Notes: generated by a model from the sequence alone, not told the origin. Shown: positions 8,185 through 16,735, counted from the first letter of the stretch. The stretch: DNA of 34,302 nt from Phycisphaerae bacterium (GCA_029260075.1 JAJDDY010000025.1:1-34302); one strand, 5' to 3'. Program-made: numbers and translations.

Positions 8185-9492
8185 ATGGCATCGTTCGAAC
8201 CCATCTTGCTGAGAAACCGGGGCGTGGAGAATTCCACGTCGCTGGAGGTATATGCGTCGCGGGGTGGATACCAAGCCGTACGCAAGGTGCTGCAGAGATC
8301 GCCGGCTGACGTGATTGAGGAAGTCAAAAGCGCAAACCTTCGCGGTCGCGGCGGTGCTGGTTTCCCCGCCGGCGTCAAGTGGAGCTTCCTACCGAAAGAT
8401 CGAACGCGCACGCTGCTGTGCGTCAACGCCGACGAGTCGGAACCGCCCACGTTTTGCAACCGCGTACTGATCGAAACCGACCCGCACCAGTTGATCGAGG
8501 GAACGATCATCGCAGCCTACGCCACGCAATCACAGGTGGCCTACGTCTACATGCGCGGTGAGTTCCACGAACAGTTTCACATTCTACAAAAAGCGATCGA
8601 CGAAGCGTACGCAGCCGGATACCTCGGCAAGAACGTTTTCGGGAGCGAGTTCTCGGTCGAGTGCTACGTCCACCGCGGCGCTGGGGCCTACGTCTGCGGC
8701 GAAGAGACTGGGTTGATCGAATCGCTCGAAGGCAAGCGTGGTTGGCCTCGCATCAAGCCGCCCTTCCCTGCCGTCGAAGGGTTGTTCGCCCTGCCGACCG
8801 TGGTCAACAACGTCGAAACGCTTTCGTGCTTGCCGCACATTATCGAGCGCGGCGCCGATTGGTTCACCGGAATCGGCCCGGCGCACAGCGCGGGACCGAA
8901 ACTGTTTTGCGTCAGCGGACCGGTCAACAAGCCGGGCTGCTACGAGGGGGCTATGGACATTACCGTCCGAGACCTGATCGAGCGCGACGACATGGGCGGC
9001 GGCATGATGGACGGGAAGGAAATCCGAGCGGTGTTCCCCGGCGGTATTTCCATGGGCGTTTTGACGGCCGACGAAATCAACATGAAGCTCGACTTCGACG
9101 ACCCGCGCAACTTCGGACTGCTCGGTCTGGGTACCGCCGCCGCTGTGGTGGTGGACACCGACACGGACCTGCGTTCGGTGCTTCGCAACATCGCTCGTTT
9201 CTACGGTACGGAGTCGTGCGGTCAGTGTACGCAGTGTCGCGAGGGTACGTCGTGGATGAACAAGATTGCGACGCGCATCGCGATGGGCGCCGGCCGCGTC
9301 GAAGATCTGGATATTCTACTTGAAACCGCGCGCAATATGGGCATGATGCCCGGCCTGAGCATTTGCGGATTGCCCGACGGAGCCACGTTTCCGATCGAGA
9401 CGCTCGTGAAGAAATTCCGCCCGGAGTTGGAGGCGGCGATCCTAGCGCAAGAGCCCGGCCGCGCGGAAGCGGTGTTGAACGTGTTGAACTAA
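8185..9492 (+). CDS. nuoF: NADH-quinone oxidoreductase subunit F (NADH/FMN, N3 cluster)
   Basis: 435 residues from the ATG at 8185. NuoF (51-kDa) oxidises NADH with FMN and passes electrons to cluster N3. Seen: FMN/NADH loop GRGGAGFPAGVKW (residues 54-66), NADESEP (81-87), GAGAYVCGEETGLIESLEGKR and RIKPPFPAVEGLF; N3 ligands C345, C348 and C351 in ESCGQCTQCREGT, with C394 in LSICGLPDG. One oddity: the usual GTFKDR after NADExEP reads PTFCNR here, so a normally conserved Gly is Pro at position 88. The rest is normal in length and order. Its stop is followed by a 150-bp gap holding a hairpin, then a small gene. Confidence 0.96.
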   Translation: MASFEPILLRNRGVENSTSLEVYASRGGYQAVRKVLQRSPADVIEEVKSANLRGRGGAGFPAGVKWSFLPKDRTRTLLCVNADESEPPTFCNRVLIETDPHQLIEGTIIAAYATQSQVAYVYMRGEFHEQFHILQKAIDEAYAAGYLGKNVFGSEFSVECYVHRGAGAYVCGEETGLIESLEGKRGWPRIKPPFPAVEGLFALPTVVNNVETLSCLPHIIERGADWFTGIGPAHSAGPKLFCVSGPVNKPGCYEGAMDITVRDLIERDDMGGGMMDGKEIRAVFPGGISMGVLTADEINMKLDFDDPRNFGLLGLGTAAAVVVDTDTDLRSVLRNIARFYGTESCGQCTQCREGTSWMNKIATRIAMGAGRVEDLDILLETARNMGMMPGLSICGLPDGATFPIETLVKKFRPELEAAILAQEPGRAEAVLNVLN

Positions 9493-9525
9493 TGCCCTGC
9501 GCAGGTCTGCGTATCGATGGGGTGG

Positions 9526-9545
9526 CCCATGGCTTTAGCCGTGGG
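9526..9545. repeat. Imperfect hairpin in the nuoF-nuoG gap
   Basis: CCCATGGCT, a TT loop, then AGCCGTGGG form a 9-bp stem with one G-T pair, flanked by GGTGG and GGGAC. As I recall, sequences of the type GGTGGCCCATGGCT...AGCCGTGGG recur between genes in planctomycetes. No T tract follows, so it is not a clear terminator. It is unrelated in sequence to the other nuo hairpins. Confidence 0.55.
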
Positions 9546-9644
9546 GGACTCGAATCGACGGCGCATTCGCGTGGCGCGACCTTTAGAGACGTCGGGGACT
9601 AGTCGCAGATAGCGCGCTGCGGCACACCGAATGGCAGGTGGTCC

Positions 9645-9902
9645 GTGAGATTGAACGAGTTACAAGAGTTGCTTCGTAAGCAGCCGTTCGAGGCGTTTTG
9701 TATTCAATTGACGAACGGACAATCGTTCGTCATTCGACACCCGGAGTTCGCTGCCCTGTCGCGCAGCAGCATGTACGTGGGTATTCCTTCGGGCAAAGAT
9801 GAGATTCCGGACCGATACGTGCAGTGCGACTTACTGCACATTGTCACCATCGAGCCCGTAAACGGATCGCGGCGCCGAACGCGGAAGAAACCGAGTAACT
9901 AG
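9645..9902 (+). CDS. Small conserved-type hypothetical protein within the nuo operon
   Basis: 85 residues from the GTG at 9645, supported by AGGTGG 5-10 nt upstream; the nearby ATG at 9631 runs into a stop after five codons. The protein begins MRLNELQELLRKQPFEAFCIQLTNGQSF and continues with VIRHPEFAALS, ending in a basic RRRTRKKP tail. I recognise this layout (short helix, PFxxF, a strand with (D/N)GxxxxVxHPEF) from small proteins frequent in planctomycetes and some acidobacteria, with no known function. It is not a complex I subunit. It lies in the same direction between nuoF and nuoG, 33 bp before nuoG, so it is probably co-transcribed; a complex I role would be speculation. Confidence 0.7.
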   Translation: MRLNELQELLRKQPFEAFCIQLTNGQSFVIRHPEFAALSRSSMYVGIPSGKDEIPDRYVQCDLLHIVTIEPVNGSRRRTRKKPSN

Positions 9903-9935
9903 CAGCCACAGCAGGCTGACGTACGAACGAACGCT

Positions 9936-11567
9936 ATGCCCAACGTAATCATCGACAATCAAGAGGTTGACTGCCGCGACGGTATCTCCGTCTTGCAGGC
10001 GGCGCTCGACAATGGGCGAGATGTGCCGCACTACTGCTACCACCCCGGTCTGTCGGTGGTGGCTTCGTGTCGTCTCTGCCTGATGGAAATGAAGATGCCG
10101 CACCCCAAGACGCACGAGATGGGGTGGGCGCCGAAGTTGATTCCGTCGTGCCAGACGATCGTGCGTGACGGCATGGAGGTTCGCTTCAACTCCGATCCGG
10201 TGCAGGCCAACCAAAAGGCCTGCATGGAGTTTTTCCTGCTGAACCATCCGCTCGACTGCCCGGTTTGCGATCAGGCCGGCGAGTGTCATCTTCAAGACTA
10301 CAGCTATAGGTTCGGCCGGGCGGAATCGCGCATGGTCGATCAGAAACAGGTTAACCCGAAGAAAGACATCGGGCCGAGCACACTGCTCTATCAAGACCGG
10401 TGCGTGATGTGTACGCGATGCGTTCGCTTTGCGACGGAGGTGGCGGGCACGAGTGAGCTGTGCATCGTGAATCGTGGCGGCCGTGCGGAAATCGACGTGT
10501 TCCCCGGCAAACCGCTTGATAACCCGATGCAAGGCAACGTCGTAGACATCTGCCCGGTCGGATGCTTACTCGATAAGGACTTCCTGTTTCAGCGACGCGT
10601 TTGGGAACTGACGGGTTCGCCGTCCATCTGCCCCGGTTGCGACCGAGGGTGCGCCGTCCGCGTGGACCATGCGGATGAGAAGGTCTATCGACTCAAGCCA
10701 CGATACAACCCCGGCGTCAACGATTGGTGGATGTGCGACGAGGGGCGTTTCGGATTCAAATACATTCACGATGCGAAACGAATCACGTCGCCCATCGTGC
10801 GGCGCGGGCTCGACGTCACGACGCCCGACTGGCGCGACGTTCCCGATATCATTCGTTTTCGATTCGAGCAACAAGTACTGGAGCACGGCGCCGACAAGGT
10901 GGCGGTGGTGCTCTCTCCGTTCATGGCCTGCGAAGAAGCCTGGCTGTTGATCAAGTTCATTCGAGGCGTAGCGCCCGAAGCGGCGCTGGTGATGGGTCCG
11001 GTTCCGACCGAAGGTAAAGAGCAGACGTTCCCGGTTCGTAGCGCCAACAGCGGTGCGAGCGAAGCTGACGTACGCTTCACGATCAGCGCGGAGAAATGCC
11101 CAAACCGGCGTGGTATCGAAATGTTGATCGGAGGCGCCGGCGGAACGACGCTGTCGTTTGATGAGTTCAATGAGCAATCAGGTGCATGGTCGGCGGTTTG
11201 GATGGTCGGTGGATACCCCAAGCCGTGGGTCGACAAGGCCACGACGAAAGCCGTCGCCAAGGTAAACCTGCTCGTCTTGCAGGATCTTCTGGAGAGCGAC
11301 CTTGTGGCCGCAGCGTCCATTGTTCTTCCCGCGTGTGCGTGGGTGGAGCGTGACGGCAGCTTCGTCAACGCGAGCGGGTTAATTCAGCCCTTCGAGCGAG
11401 CGATCAATCCGCCCGAGGGCGCGAAACGCGACGGTCAATACCTGTTTGAGTTGGCCGGGTATGAAGGGTTGTATAGCGGCGAGCGGGTTCGTGGGTTGAT
11501 GGCTGCGGAGTTGGATTCGTTTGCGAAAATCGCAGAAGCGCCGACGGCGCCGGCCCACGCGCATTAG
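9936..11567 (+). CDS. nuoG: NADH-quinone oxidoreductase subunit G (short form, keeps N7 ligands)
   Basis: 543 residues from the ATG at 9936. NuoG (75-kDa) carries the electron chain between NuoF and the membrane-side clusters. N1b [2Fe-2S]: C34, C45, C48, C72. N5: H104, C108, C111, C117 (HPLDCPVCDQAGEC). N4: C156, C159, C162, C206, with C210 nearby. Also C232, C235, C239 and C267, spaced Cx2Cx3Cx27C, the arrangement known for the extra cluster N7 of Thermus and Escherichia. The molybdopterin-oxidoreductase-like C-terminal domain is short: Thermus and E. coli proteins are far longer (about 780 and 910 residues). The last 20 residues are low-complexity. A gap of 232 bp with five hairpin repeats follows. 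Confidence 0.95.
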   Translation: MPNVIIDNQEVDCRDGISVLQAALDNGRDVPHYCYHPGLSVVASCRLCLMEMKMPHPKTHEMGWAPKLIPSCQTIVRDGMEVRFNSDPVQANQKACMEFFLLNHPLDCPVCDQAGECHLQDYSYRFGRAESRMVDQKQVNPKKDIGPSTLLYQDRCVMCTRCVRFATEVAGTSELCIVNRGGRAEIDVFPGKPLDNPMQGNVVDICPVGCLLDKDFLFQRRVWELTGSPSICPGCDRGCAVRVDHADEKVYRLKPRYNPGVNDWWMCDEGRFGFKYIHDAKRITSPIVRRGLDVTTPDWRDVPDIIRFRFEQQVLEHGADKVAVVLSPFMACEEAWLLIKFIRGVAPEAALVMGPVPTEGKEQTFPVRSANSGASEADVRFTISAEKCPNRRGIEMLIGGAGGTTLSFDEFNEQSGAWSAVWMVGGYPKPWVDKATTKAVAKVNLLVLQDLLESDLVAAASIVLPACAWVERDGSFVNASGLIQPFERAINPPEGAKRDGQYLFELAGYEGLYSGERVRGLMAAELDSFAKIAEAPTAPAHAH

Positions 11568-11576
11568 TATGAAAAA

Positions 11577-11742
11577 TGCCGAGAAGGGATTCACGGCACA
11601 GCATCTACGAACGCTGGAGCGTGAATCCTTTCTCGCTCCCTGGTTAGTGCCGAGAAGGGATTCACGGCACAGCGTGTGGTAGTACAACATGTGTCGAGAA
11701 GGGATTCACGGCACAGCGTGCCGAGAAAGGATTCACGGCGCA
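11577..11742 (+). repeat. nuo hairpin repeat cluster 2 (five copies) upstream of nuoH
   Basis: Copies at 11577-11600, 11617-11640 (inverted), 11648-11671, 11692-11715 and 11719-11742. Forward stems are ATGCCG/CGGCAC, GTGCCG/CGGCAC, GTGTCG/CGGCAC (G-T pair) and GTGCCG/CGGCGC (G-T pair), with loops AGAAGGGATTCA or AGAAAGGATTCA. The inverted copy has stem GGAGCG/CGCTCC around the complement of the loop and is preceded by CGCT, the complement of the AGCG tail. The last copy ends 57 nt before the nuoH ATG. Confidence 0.9.
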
Positions 11743-11799
11743 GCGTAACTGTGTGACACCGTAATCCGTTTGGCGGGGTCGGGTTTGAACGACGAGAAC

Positions 11800-13029
11800 A
11801 TGATCGAGTTTCTAACGAGTCAATTCGGCGTCAGCGCTCAGTTCGTCGTCAGCGTAGTGCTTGCCCTGGTGGTGATTGGGGCCATGCAAGGCGGTGTGGC
11901 GTACTGCATCTACTTCGAGCGGAAGATTTCCGCGTGGATTCAGGATCGCTATGGCCCCAACCGCGTGGGCCCGCTCGGCTTGCTGCAACCAGTGGCCGAC
12001 GGCGTCAAGTTCTTCTTCAAGGAAGACGTGGTGCCTCGCCACGTCGACAAGGTTCTGTTCATCCTGGCGCCGGGCATGATCATGTTCGTGTCGTTGATCG
12101 GCTTCGCGGCCATCCCGTGGGGCGGGCAGTTGCAGCTCGGCGAGAAGCTGGTCAACATTCAAGTGGCCAACCCCGACATCGGTTTGCTCTACATCCTCGG
12201 CGTGGCGTCGATGGGCGTCTATGGCGTCGTGATCGGCGGATGGGCGAGCAACAGCAAGTATCCGTTCTTTGGTGCGATCCGAGCGACGGCGCAGATGATC
12301 AGCTACGAAATTCCGATGGGTTTGTGCATCCTGGTCGTCGTGCTGACCATGGGCACGCTTCGCCTGGAAGACATCACACAACTGCAGACGGGGTATTGGC
12401 TTGGGTTCATCCCGCAATGGAACATGTTCCTACACCCACTGGCGTTCTTGATCTTGTTCATCTGCGTTCTTGCGGAAGCGAATCGGGCTCCGTTCGATCT
12501 GTCGGAGGCTGAGCAGGAACTGGTGGGCGGTTTCCACACCGAGTACAGCGCGCTGAAGTTCGGCATGTTCTTTCTCGCCGAATACGGACACATGATAACG
12601 TCGAGTGCTTTGATCACCGTGCTGTTCCTTGGCGGTTGGCACTTGCCGTGGTTTTCCTGGACGCAACCCGAAGCTACGCAGTGGTACGCTGTGGTCGCGA
12701 AGATGGGCGTGATCAGCGCGAAGATCGTCGTGTTCCTTTTCCTGATGATGTGGATACGCTGGACGCTTCCGCGATTCCGCTTCGACCAGTTGATGCGGTT
12801 GGCGTGGCAACGATTGATTCCTGTCACGCTCGCCCTGTTCGTCCTCACCGTCGGCCTGCTCTACTTTGGCCTGCATCGCTCGCCGGTGTGGGCGCTCAGT
12901 GGCAACGCGGTCATCGTCGTGGTCATGCTGGTATCAGCTGGCACGGTGGGCAAGGAAGTAACCGGTCGGCAGCCGAACCTGCCACGAATTCAAGAGTCAC
13001 CCGGCGCCGCTGCGCTGGCGGGGGTTTGA
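11800..13029 (+). CDS. nuoH: NADH-quinone oxidoreductase subunit H
   Basis: 409 residues from the ATG at 11800; the frame is open to a TTG at 11770, but the preceding residues have no family support. NuoH (ND1-like) is the membrane subunit that forms the quinone channel and links the peripheral arm to the proton pumps. Seen: YFERKISAWIQDRYGPNRVGPLGLLQPVADGVKFFFKED near the N-terminus and the acidic loop EANRAPFDLSEAEQELVGGFHTEYSALKF, both diagnostic. About eight membrane helices are evident. The C-terminal tail after about residue 380 is polar. nuoI starts 8 bp after the stop. Confidence 0.96.
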   Translation: MIEFLTSQFGVSAQFVVSVVLALVVIGAMQGGVAYCIYFERKISAWIQDRYGPNRVGPLGLLQPVADGVKFFFKEDVVPRHVDKVLFILAPGMIMFVSLIGFAAIPWGGQLQLGEKLVNIQVANPDIGLLYILGVASMGVYGVVIGGWASNSKYPFFGAIRATAQMISYEIPMGLCILVVVLTMGTLRLEDITQLQTGYWLGFIPQWNMFLHPLAFLILFICVLAEANRAPFDLSEAEQELVGGFHTEYSALKFGMFFLAEYGHMITSSALITVLFLGGWHLPWFSWTQPEATQWYAVVAKMGVISAKIVVFLFLMMWIRWTLPRFRFDQLMRLAWQRLIPVTLALFVLTVGLLYFGLHRSPVWALSGNAVIVVVMLVSAGTVGKEVTGRQPNLPRIQESPGAAALAGV

Positions 13030-13037
13030 GTGCATCC

Positions 13038-13631
13038 ATGATGCGTGACGAAGACATTCTCGAACTGAAGGCGCCGCAACTTAACCCGGCGGAGCGTCTG
13101 TTCATTCCGCAGATTCTCGACGGGATGAAGACCACGCTCGTACACCTGGGCAAGAGCTTGTTGACCAAGCCCATGACGGTGCAATATCCGGAAGAACGGC
13201 GTACCGTTCGCGTCGACAACTATCGCGGCGTGCACCGGCTCAATCGCGATGCGGACGGTCGTGTGGCGTGCGTCGCCTGCCACATGTGCTCGACCGCGTG
13301 CCCGGCCCATTGCATTCACATCGAAGCCGCCGAGTCCCCATGGGACGATCGCGAGAAATATCCGGTCAAGTTCGACATCGACGAACTGCGGTGCATCTAC
13401 TGCGGGATGTGCAGCGAAGCCTGCCCCGTAGACGCCATCGAGCTAACCCCAGACTACGACCTGGTCGGTCGGTCGCGCCAGGAGATGATCCTCGGCAAAG
13501 AAGAGTTGCTGTCCATTTTCGACAAGACCAAAGACGTCAAGCCCAGAAAGAACCCCGGCATCACCGGCTATCCCGGCACCGGCGACAAACCCAAAGCCAT
13601 CGAATCGTCCAGTGAGGTGCCAAAACAGTGA
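13038..13631 (+). CDS. nuoI: NADH-quinone oxidoreductase subunit I (two 4Fe-4S clusters)
   Basis: 197 residues from the ATG at 13038 (a second ATG follows at 13041). The frame is open far upstream within nuoH, but that part is just the other frame of nuoH. NuoI passes electrons through clusters N6a and N6b to NuoB. The two ferredoxin motifs are complete: C78, C81, C84, C88 (CVACHMCSTACP) and C119, C122, C125, C129 (CIYCGMCSEACP). The N-terminal amphipathic part with LVHLGKSLLTKPMTVQYPEE is family-typical. The C-terminal tail is Lys/Pro-rich. Its TGA overlaps the GTG start of nuoJ by 4 bp. Confidence 0.96.
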   Translation: MMRDEDILELKAPQLNPAERLFIPQILDGMKTTLVHLGKSLLTKPMTVQYPEERRTVRVDNYRGVHRLNRDADGRVACVACHMCSTACPAHCIHIEAAESPWDDREKYPVKFDIDELRCIYCGMCSEACPVDAIELTPDYDLVGRSRQEMILGKEELLSIFDKTKDVKPRKNPGITGYPGTGDKPKAIESSSEVPKQ

Positions 13632-14407
13632 CACCGACGACAGGCCATCTTCTCTACCTCGTCTTCGCCCTCGGCGGTGTGGGTGTATACCTGCTCCTGC
13701 CCAAGGGTCGCGGATCGCAGGTCCGGGCGGGCGCCGTGCTCGGTGGGCTGGCGCTGGCGGCGCTCATCAGTGTCCTGGCCACACGAATCGTCGTGACCAA
13801 TTCGACCACGGCATTCTTCTACGTCTTTTCGACGATTGCGATGCTCGGTGCGGTGCGTGTGATTACCCACACGAAGCCGGTCTACAGCGCCTTGTACTTC
13901 GTGCTTGTGGTCATCTCGGTGGCTGCCCTGCTGGTACTGATGCAGGCGGAGTTTCTGGCCATCGCCCTGATCATGGTCTACGCCGGTGCGATCATGGTGA
14001 CCTATCTGTTCGTCATCATGCTCGCGCAGCAGGATACCGCACCCGTGTGCGATCGCCGATCGCACGAACCGTTTCTAGCTGTGCTCGCCGGGTTCGTGCT
14101 CATGGCTGCGGTGGCTGGACGATGCGGCGATCTCACCACAGCGAGTGGCGACACGATCGCGCAAGCGTCTCCGACGAAAGCAACACTGGTCGCCAACGTG
14201 CCCGAATCGAGTGACGTCGGCAACACCACCGCAATCGGCAGGGCCGTAATGACACGATACATCGTGGCGTTCGAAATAGCCGGCGTCCTCCTTCTTGTGT
14301 CGATGGTTGGCGCGATCGCCCTGGCGAAGAAAAAGCTACCCACAGAAACGGTGGAAGAAGAGCGAACCCCGATCGGACAGATTGGGCGGGAGGTGCCACC
14401 GTACTAA
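13628..14407 (+). CDS. nuoJ: NADH-quinone oxidoreductase subunit J
   Basis: 259 residues. The start is GTG at 13628, inside the nuoI stop (GTGA overlap), which suggests coupled translation. NuoJ (ND6-like) is a membrane subunit with five helices, visible here at about residues 4-20, 29-50, 55-78, 90-132 (a long pair) and near 210-240. The family core is YSALYFVLVVISVAALLVLMQAEFLAIALIMVYAGAIMVTYLFVIML, including the VYAGAIxVxxLFVxML signature. A stretch of about 50 polar residues (150-200) separates the last helix. The TAA overlaps the nuoK ATG by one base. Confidence 0.93.
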   Translation: MTPTTGHLLYLVFALGGVGVYLLLPKGRGSQVRAGAVLGGLALAALISVLATRIVVTNSTTAFFYVFSTIAMLGAVRVITHTKPVYSALYFVLVVISVAALLVLMQAEFLAIALIMVYAGAIMVTYLFVIMLAQQDTAPVCDRRSHEPFLAVLAGFVLMAAVAGRCGDLTTASGDTIAQASPTKATLVANVPESSDVGNTTAIGRAVMTRYIVAFEIAGVLLLVSMVGAIALAKKKLPTETVEEERTPIGQIGREVPPY

Positions 14408-14709
14408 TGCCTGGTATCGTGGAATATCTCATTCTGTCCGCCGTGCTGTTCGCCTTGGGTTTGGTCGGTTTTCTCTCGCGTAGGAACCTGATTGTCATGT
14501 TCCTGTCGACCGAGGTGATGTTTCAAGGCGTGGTCATCAGCGCCGTCGCCTTCGCAAAGTTTCACCGACAGATGGACGGACAGGCGATGGGCTTGTTCTT
14601 GCTGGTGATTGCGGCTGCGGAAGCCGGGTTGGCGCTGGGCATGGTGGTCATGCTGTACAAACGGCGCGGCACGCTTGACGTCGACGTATGGTCGTCGATG
14701 CGCGGATGA
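14407..14709 (+). CDS. nuoK: NADH-quinone oxidoreductase subunit K
   Basis: 100 residues, the usual NuoK length; the ATG at 14407 shares one base with the nuoJ stop (TAATG). NuoK (ND4L-like) has three membrane helices carrying two acidic residues of the proton path, visible here in FLSTEVMFQGVVISAV and VIAAAEAGLALGMVVMLYKR. The short hydrophilic tail ends in TLDVDVWSSMRG. A single hairpin repeat follows before nuoL. Confidence 0.95.
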   Translation: MPGIVEYLILSAVLFALGLVGFLSRRNLIVMFLSTEVMFQGVVISAVAFAKFHRQMDGQAMGLFLLVIAAAEAGLALGMVVMLYKRRGTLDVDVWSSMRG

Positions 14710-14724
14710 ATCTCTCGCGATGTG

Positions 14725-14748
14725 GGTGCGAGAAGGGATTCACGCACC
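14725..14748 (+). repeat. nuo hairpin repeat, single copy upstream of nuoL
   Basis: One 24-nt copy with stem GGTGCG/CGCACC and loop AGAAGGGATTCA, followed by AGCGG. Compared with the majority stem GTGCCG/CGGCAC, several positions differ and each change is matched on the other side, while the loop is identical. It ends 15 nt before the nuoL ATG, so it could occupy or shield the translation start region. No other ribosome binding site is obvious for nuoL. Confidence 0.88.
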
Positions 14749-14763
14749 AGCGGTAAGACGATA

Positions 14764-16722
14764 ATGTCAATCGAAACACTCAAACTCTGCGGGATAATCA
14801 TTCTGCTGGCCCCGTTGGCTGCCGCCGTGGTGGCCGGTGCGCTCGGAACGCGCGTGCTCAAGTCGCAAACGCATTGGGTTACGATCCTCGGCGTGGGCAG
14901 CGCGTTTACGTGTTCCTGTCTGGTGTTCAATCAGGTCGTTGGGGCGCCGGCTGGCGAATCGATGGCTACGATTCCGATTTACGACTGGATCCCCAACGCC
15001 ACCGCGTCGATGTTTCGCGTCGAACTCCTAATCGACCCGCTCACGTCGTTGATGCTGCTCGTGGTAACCGGCGTCGCCCTACTCGTGGTCATCTATTCTC
15101 GCGACTACATGCGCGATCACGGCCAGCCGGAACGCGGATACGAACGGTTCTTCGCCTTCCTGGCGCTGTTCGTTTTTTCCATGTGCGCACTCGTGCTCGG
15201 TGGGAACTTCATCCTGCTCTATCTCGGCTGGGAAGCCGTGGGGCTATGCAGCTATCTTCTGATCGGATTCTACTACGACCGCCCAACCGCAGCGGCGGCC
15301 GCGAAGAAAGCCTTCCTGGTCAATCGAGTGGGCGACTTTGGTTTCGGTTTGGGCATCCTGCTGATCTACCTGACCTTCGGATCGCTCGAATACACGGCTG
15401 TGTTTGATATGGTATCGCGCGGCGTGGACGCAGCCGGAAACACCGTGCCCTCAAGCACCATCACCACCATCGCCCTGCTGCTGCTCTGCGGGGCGTGCGG
15501 CAAGAGCGCCCAACTGCCGCTACACGTCTGGCTGCCCGACGCGATGGAAGGCCCGTCCCCAGTGTCCGCACTCATTCACGCCGCCACCATGGTAACGGCG
15601 GGTATCTACATGATCGCGCGATGCGGCGCTATCTTCTCCGCTTCGGCAACGGCCATGACCGTGGTTGCGGTCATCGGTGCCGTCACGGCGCTGTTCGCAG
15701 CCACCATCGCACTCGTACAGACGGATATGAAGCGCATCCTTGCGTATTCCACCATCAGCCAACTGGGATACATGGTGCTCGGCGCCGGCGTTTACGCAGC
15801 CGACTCCGCCGTGTTCCATCTGTTCACACATGCGTTCTTCAAGGCGTTGCTGTTCCTTGGTGCGGGCAGCGTCATGCACGCGATGGGCGGAATCATCGAC
15901 TTGCGACAGTTCGGTGGTCTGCGACGGGTGTTGCCGTGGACCTTCCGCACCTTCGTCATCGGATCACTGGCGCTGGCTGGTTTCCCGCTGTTCAGCGGAT
16001 TCTTCAGCAAAGACGAAATCATCCACCACGCCCTGACAGCAAGTCCCGTGCTCGGCGTCATGGCCTTGGTCACCGCGGCGCTCACGGCGTTTTACACGTT
16101 TCGCATGGTGTTTCTGGCGTTCTGGGGACGCGAGCGCATTCCAGAAGGCGTTCATGCCCACGAGTCGGGCGGTTGGATGCTCGCGCCGCTAATGATTCTT
16201 AGCGTGGGCGCGGTGTTCGCCGGATACCTTGGTGTTCACGCCGTTGGCGGTGGGTTTCACGAGTTCCTGGCGCCGGTGTTTGAGCACACGTTCGCAGCCC
16301 ATCGTCACGTCACCCATGTAGCAGGCGTTGAGCCGACGCTCTGGGATGAGTACGGGTTGATGGTGGTGTCCGGCGCGATCGCGATTCTGGCCATCGCCTT
16401 GGCCTACGTTTTGTACGTGCCGCAGCGGTGGTTTCCCGCACTGGTCAAGGCCTCAGCCGTCCGCACGCACCGAACACTTTGGAATAAGTACTACGTAGAT
16501 GAGTTGTACGACGCCGGGTTGGTTTCACCGGCGCGGCGGGCCGGTCGTGTTTGTGTCGGCTTGGACGATTACCTCATCGACGGACTGGTCTGGCTGGCGA
16601 CGGCCATACCGAGAGGTCTGGGTTACTCGGCGCGTGTGTTGCAATCCGGGTTTCTTCAAGGTTACGGTGTCAGCATGGTGGCGGGGATCGCCATCATCAT
16701 GATGTTTGTTTTCTGGTCATAA
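14764..16722 (+). CDS. nuoL: NADH-quinone oxidoreductase subunit L
   Basis: 652 residues from the ATG at 14764. The frame is open to a GTG at 14722, but those codons are the hairpin repeat. NuoL (ND5-like) is the distal antiporter-type proton pump with the lateral helix. Seen: LGWEAVGLCSYLLIGFYY, with the key Glu of helix 5; KSAQLPLHVWLPDAMEGPSPVSALIHAATMVTAG, with the conserved Lys; and MKRILAYSTISQLGYMVLGAG. The C-terminal part includes KYYVDELYDAGLVSPARRAG and a final hydrophobic helix of the lateral arm type. Length is normal. Its TAA overlaps the AAGGAG ribosome binding site of nuoM. Confidence 0.96.
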   Translation: MSIETLKLCGIIILLAPLAAAVVAGALGTRVLKSQTHWVTILGVGSAFTCSCLVFNQVVGAPAGESMATIPIYDWIPNATASMFRVELLIDPLTSLMLLVVTGVALLVVIYSRDYMRDHGQPERGYERFFAFLALFVFSMCALVLGGNFILLYLGWEAVGLCSYLLIGFYYDRPTAAAAAKKAFLVNRVGDFGFGLGILLIYLTFGSLEYTAVFDMVSRGVDAAGNTVPSSTITTIALLLLCGACGKSAQLPLHVWLPDAMEGPSPVSALIHAATMVTAGIYMIARCGAIFSASATAMTVVAVIGAVTALFAATIALVQTDMKRILAYSTISQLGYMVLGAGVYAADSAVFHLFTHAFFKALLFLGAGSVMHAMGGIIDLRQFGGLRRVLPWTFRTFVIGSLALAGFPLFSGFFSKDEIIHHALTASPVLGVMALVTAALTAFYTFRMVFLAFWGRERIPEGVHAHESGGWMLAPLMILSVGAVFAGYLGVHAVGGGFHEFLAPVFEHTFAAHRHVTHVAGVEPTLWDEYGLMVVSGAIAILAIALAYVLYVPQRWFPALVKASAVRTHRTLWNKYYVDELYDAGLVSPARRAGRVCVGLDDYLIDGLVWLATAIPRGLGYSARVLQSGFLQGYGVSMVAGIAIIMMFVFWS

Positions 16723-16735
16723 AGGAGCGGCGACG

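Noticed and set aside
12636-13037. Long upstream extension of the nuoI frame
   Set aside because: It lies within nuoH in another frame and has Arg-rich shadow composition. NuoI homology begins just after the ATG at 13038.
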